This document shows, one piece after another, positions 24,511-25,527 of a stretch of DNA of 25,527 nt; position 1 is the first letter of the stretch; each line of letters begins with the position of its first letter. The DNA comes from Limosilactobacillus antri DSM 16041 (GTDB lineage Bacteria > Bacillota > Bacilli > Lactobacillales > Lactobacillaceae). Both the position numbers and the translations under genes were made by a program. The stretch covers positions 408,929 to 434,455 of the forward strand of contig NZ_GG700732.1 in NCBI RefSeq assembly GCF_000160835.1. Reading direction: 5' to 3'. The notes under the pieces were generated by a model, which saw nothing but the letters and a program-made list of their open reading frames with translations, was not told the origin of the DNA and did not search any database.

Positions 24511-24541
24511 TTTGCTAACAATCAGTATTGATTATAGCAAA
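24511..24541 (-). promoter_or_regulatory. cca promoter -10 within a quasi-palindrome
   Basis: On minus an extended -10 TGCTATAAT (24539-24531) directs the cca operon. The whole stretch is nearly symmetric: TTTGCTA, then AATCA, a 4-nt centre, TGATT, then TAGCAAA. An operator or a leader stem-loop is possible. Confidence 0.55.
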
Positions 24542-24587
24542 TCCCGGGTCATCATGCGAAAGTCTTTGTTTAGCGTGATGGTTTTTG

Positions 24588-24596
24588 TGGTATAGT
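24588..24596 (+). promoter_or_regulatory. Promoter of the Xer-like gene
   Basis: TGGTATAGT is an extended -10, with a weak TTGTTT (24566-24571) 19 nt before the hexamer. It lies about 35 nt upstream of the ATG and diverges from the cca promoter. Confidence 0.5.
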
Positions 24597-24631
24597 TAAA
24601 GTAAATAATTTCTTGAAAGTGAGGTTGGACC

Positions 24632-25459
24632 ATGGACTATCCTTACCAAAAGGCCTTCCGCCGTTTCCTCAGCCAGCAGGACCTGTCCCCCCTGACAATT
24701 AAAACCTACGACACCAGTTTGACAAACCTCTTTAGCTACCTCCAGGCGAACCGGCCCCAGTTTGCCCGGCAGCCAACGCTGGCCAACCTGACCGAAACGG
24801 ACGTCCGGGCCTACCTGAGCTACCTGCAGGCTGACAAACAGATTACGATGACCACTTACAATAAGATTCTCTCCCAGCTGAACCGCTATTTCCGCTACCT
24901 CTTCACCCACCAATTAATCAATGATTACCCTACCCTTACCCTCCACGGCCGGGCAGTCGCCCCGAACCAGCGCGTCGCCAGCAAGTGGCTGGCCAAGCTC
25001 GACCAGCTCTTAGCAGATGACCACTTGCACTACTATACCCGGCTCACCCTGCTCCTAAGCAAGTATGGCTACACGGTGGGCGAATTTCTCCAGCCCGGCT
25101 TCAACCGGGTCTTTGAACAACTGACGCTGAAGACCCCGGCGGAGGAAAAGTTTCGCCAGCAATTTTTAGCGTACATTGCTCCCCGTCAGCAGCTGCAAGT
25201 GTCCCCCGACCTCTTCTTAAAGCAGCGTTTCAACCCGACGGCACCCCGGCTCAGCAATCCTGCCCTGCATAAGTTTCTCCACCAGGATGAGGAATACCTC
25301 GGTTTTAGCCTGGCGCCCAAGTACCTCCACCAGAGTTACGTCCTGTTGTACCTGGCCAGCCACCGGCAAGACAGCGACCAGCAGCTGGCAGAAGCCCTGC
25401 AGCTCGACCCGTCCTCATTGCTGTATTACAAACGGCTCTTGATTAACACCGATCTCTAA
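24632..25459 (+). CDS. Xer-like protein with a degenerate tyrosine-recombinase domain
   Basis: A 275-residue protein. Residues 1-100 match the SAM-like core-binding domain of Xer recombinases (LSPLTIKTYDTSLTNLFSYL, TETDVRAYLSYL, TTYNKILSQLNRYFRYLF). The C-terminal half keeps the outline of the catalytic domain but not its residues: the GLRISE arginine region reads GYTVGEF (Thr148), and the HxLRH box reads PKYLHQ. A YY pair (265-266) near the end may mark the old nucleophile position. It should not recombine DNA on its own. It resembles the XerD-like proteins found next to scpAB in streptococci, and the window ends before the next gene can be checked. GAGG precedes the ATG. Confidence 0.78.
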   Translation: MDYPYQKAFRRFLSQQDLSPLTIKTYDTSLTNLFSYLQANRPQFARQPTLANLTETDVRAYLSYLQADKQITMTTYNKILSQLNRYFRYLFTHQLINDYPTLTLHGRAVAPNQRVASKWLAKLDQLLADDHLHYYTRLTLLLSKYGYTVGEFLQPGFNRVFEQLTLKTPAEEKFRQQFLAYIAPRQQLQVSPDLFLKQRFNPTAPRLSNPALHKFLHQDEEYLGFSLAPKYLHQSYVLLYLASHRQDSDQQLAEALQLDPSSLLYYKRLLINTDL

Positions 25460-25527
25460 TTGACAGTAATTTGGCAGTGTTTCTCTTTAAAAAGCCCAAT
25501 GAGCTCCAGTGCTCGGCAAAACCGAAC

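Noticed and set aside
25460..25527. TTGACA at 25461 as a promoter for the next gene
   Set aside because: No -10 box lies 16-18 nt downstream, and the window ends before any start codon can be judged.

Overview
The window looks like a chromosome segment of a heterofermentative lactobacillus, most likely a Limosilactobacillus-type species with moderately high GC. This rests on gene content and order: cca, ABC-F, thyA, dfrA, hlyIII, degV, ypmR, ypmS, yozE, rbgA, rnhB, dprA and topA form a typical Lactobacillaceae housekeeping block. Shine-Dalgarno sites are strong. No rRNA, tRNA or CRISPR array was seen. Species assignment is inference.

Positions 1-10550 are an accessory island built around polyol (inositol-like) metabolism, visibly lower in GC than the right part. 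It has two arms that diverge from a regulatory region at about 5895-6243. The minus arm reads: an IolG-type dehydrogenase, now a pseudogene (5894 to 3549); iolE (inosose dehydratase); a Bacillus-type iolG; a hairpin terminator; and an MFS sugar/inositol porter. The plus arm reads: a second MFS porter; an intact IolG-type dehydrogenase; a UPF0303 (GlcG/HbpS-like) protein; a zinc-less MDR quinone-oxidoreductase-like enzyme; and an ABM (YgiN-like) monooxygenase-domain protein, closed by a strong terminator. The canonical later enzymes (IolB, IolC, IolD, IolJ, IolA) and an IolR-type regulator are not in the window. The island therefore encodes uptake, oxidation and dehydration of a cyclitol plus three redox-type proteins of unknown purpose.

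A 1331-bp IS256-family element (4325-5655) sits inside the first dehydrogenase gene of the minus arm. It has an exact 8-bp target duplication (TTTAACCA) and about 28-bp imperfect terminal inverted repeats. Removing the IS and one repeat copy restores the reading frame across the junction. The same gene also carries a separate one-base frameshift near 5812.

Positions 10550-25527 are the core block. A GalM-like epimerase and topA come first. A long minus-strand cluster from degV to dprA (DNA uptake, RNase HII, ribosome assembly, envelope proteins) follows. hlyIII lies on plus, and a cca-ABC-F-thyA-dfrA operon lies on minus. The last gene is a plus-strand Xer-like protein whose catalytic residues appear lost. 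Compact regulation stands out here: a terminator-like hairpin that contains the dprA ribosome binding site, an hlyIII terminator embedded antisense in the dfrA coding sequence, and a perfect 12-bp-arm palindrome between facing degV and hlyIII promoters.
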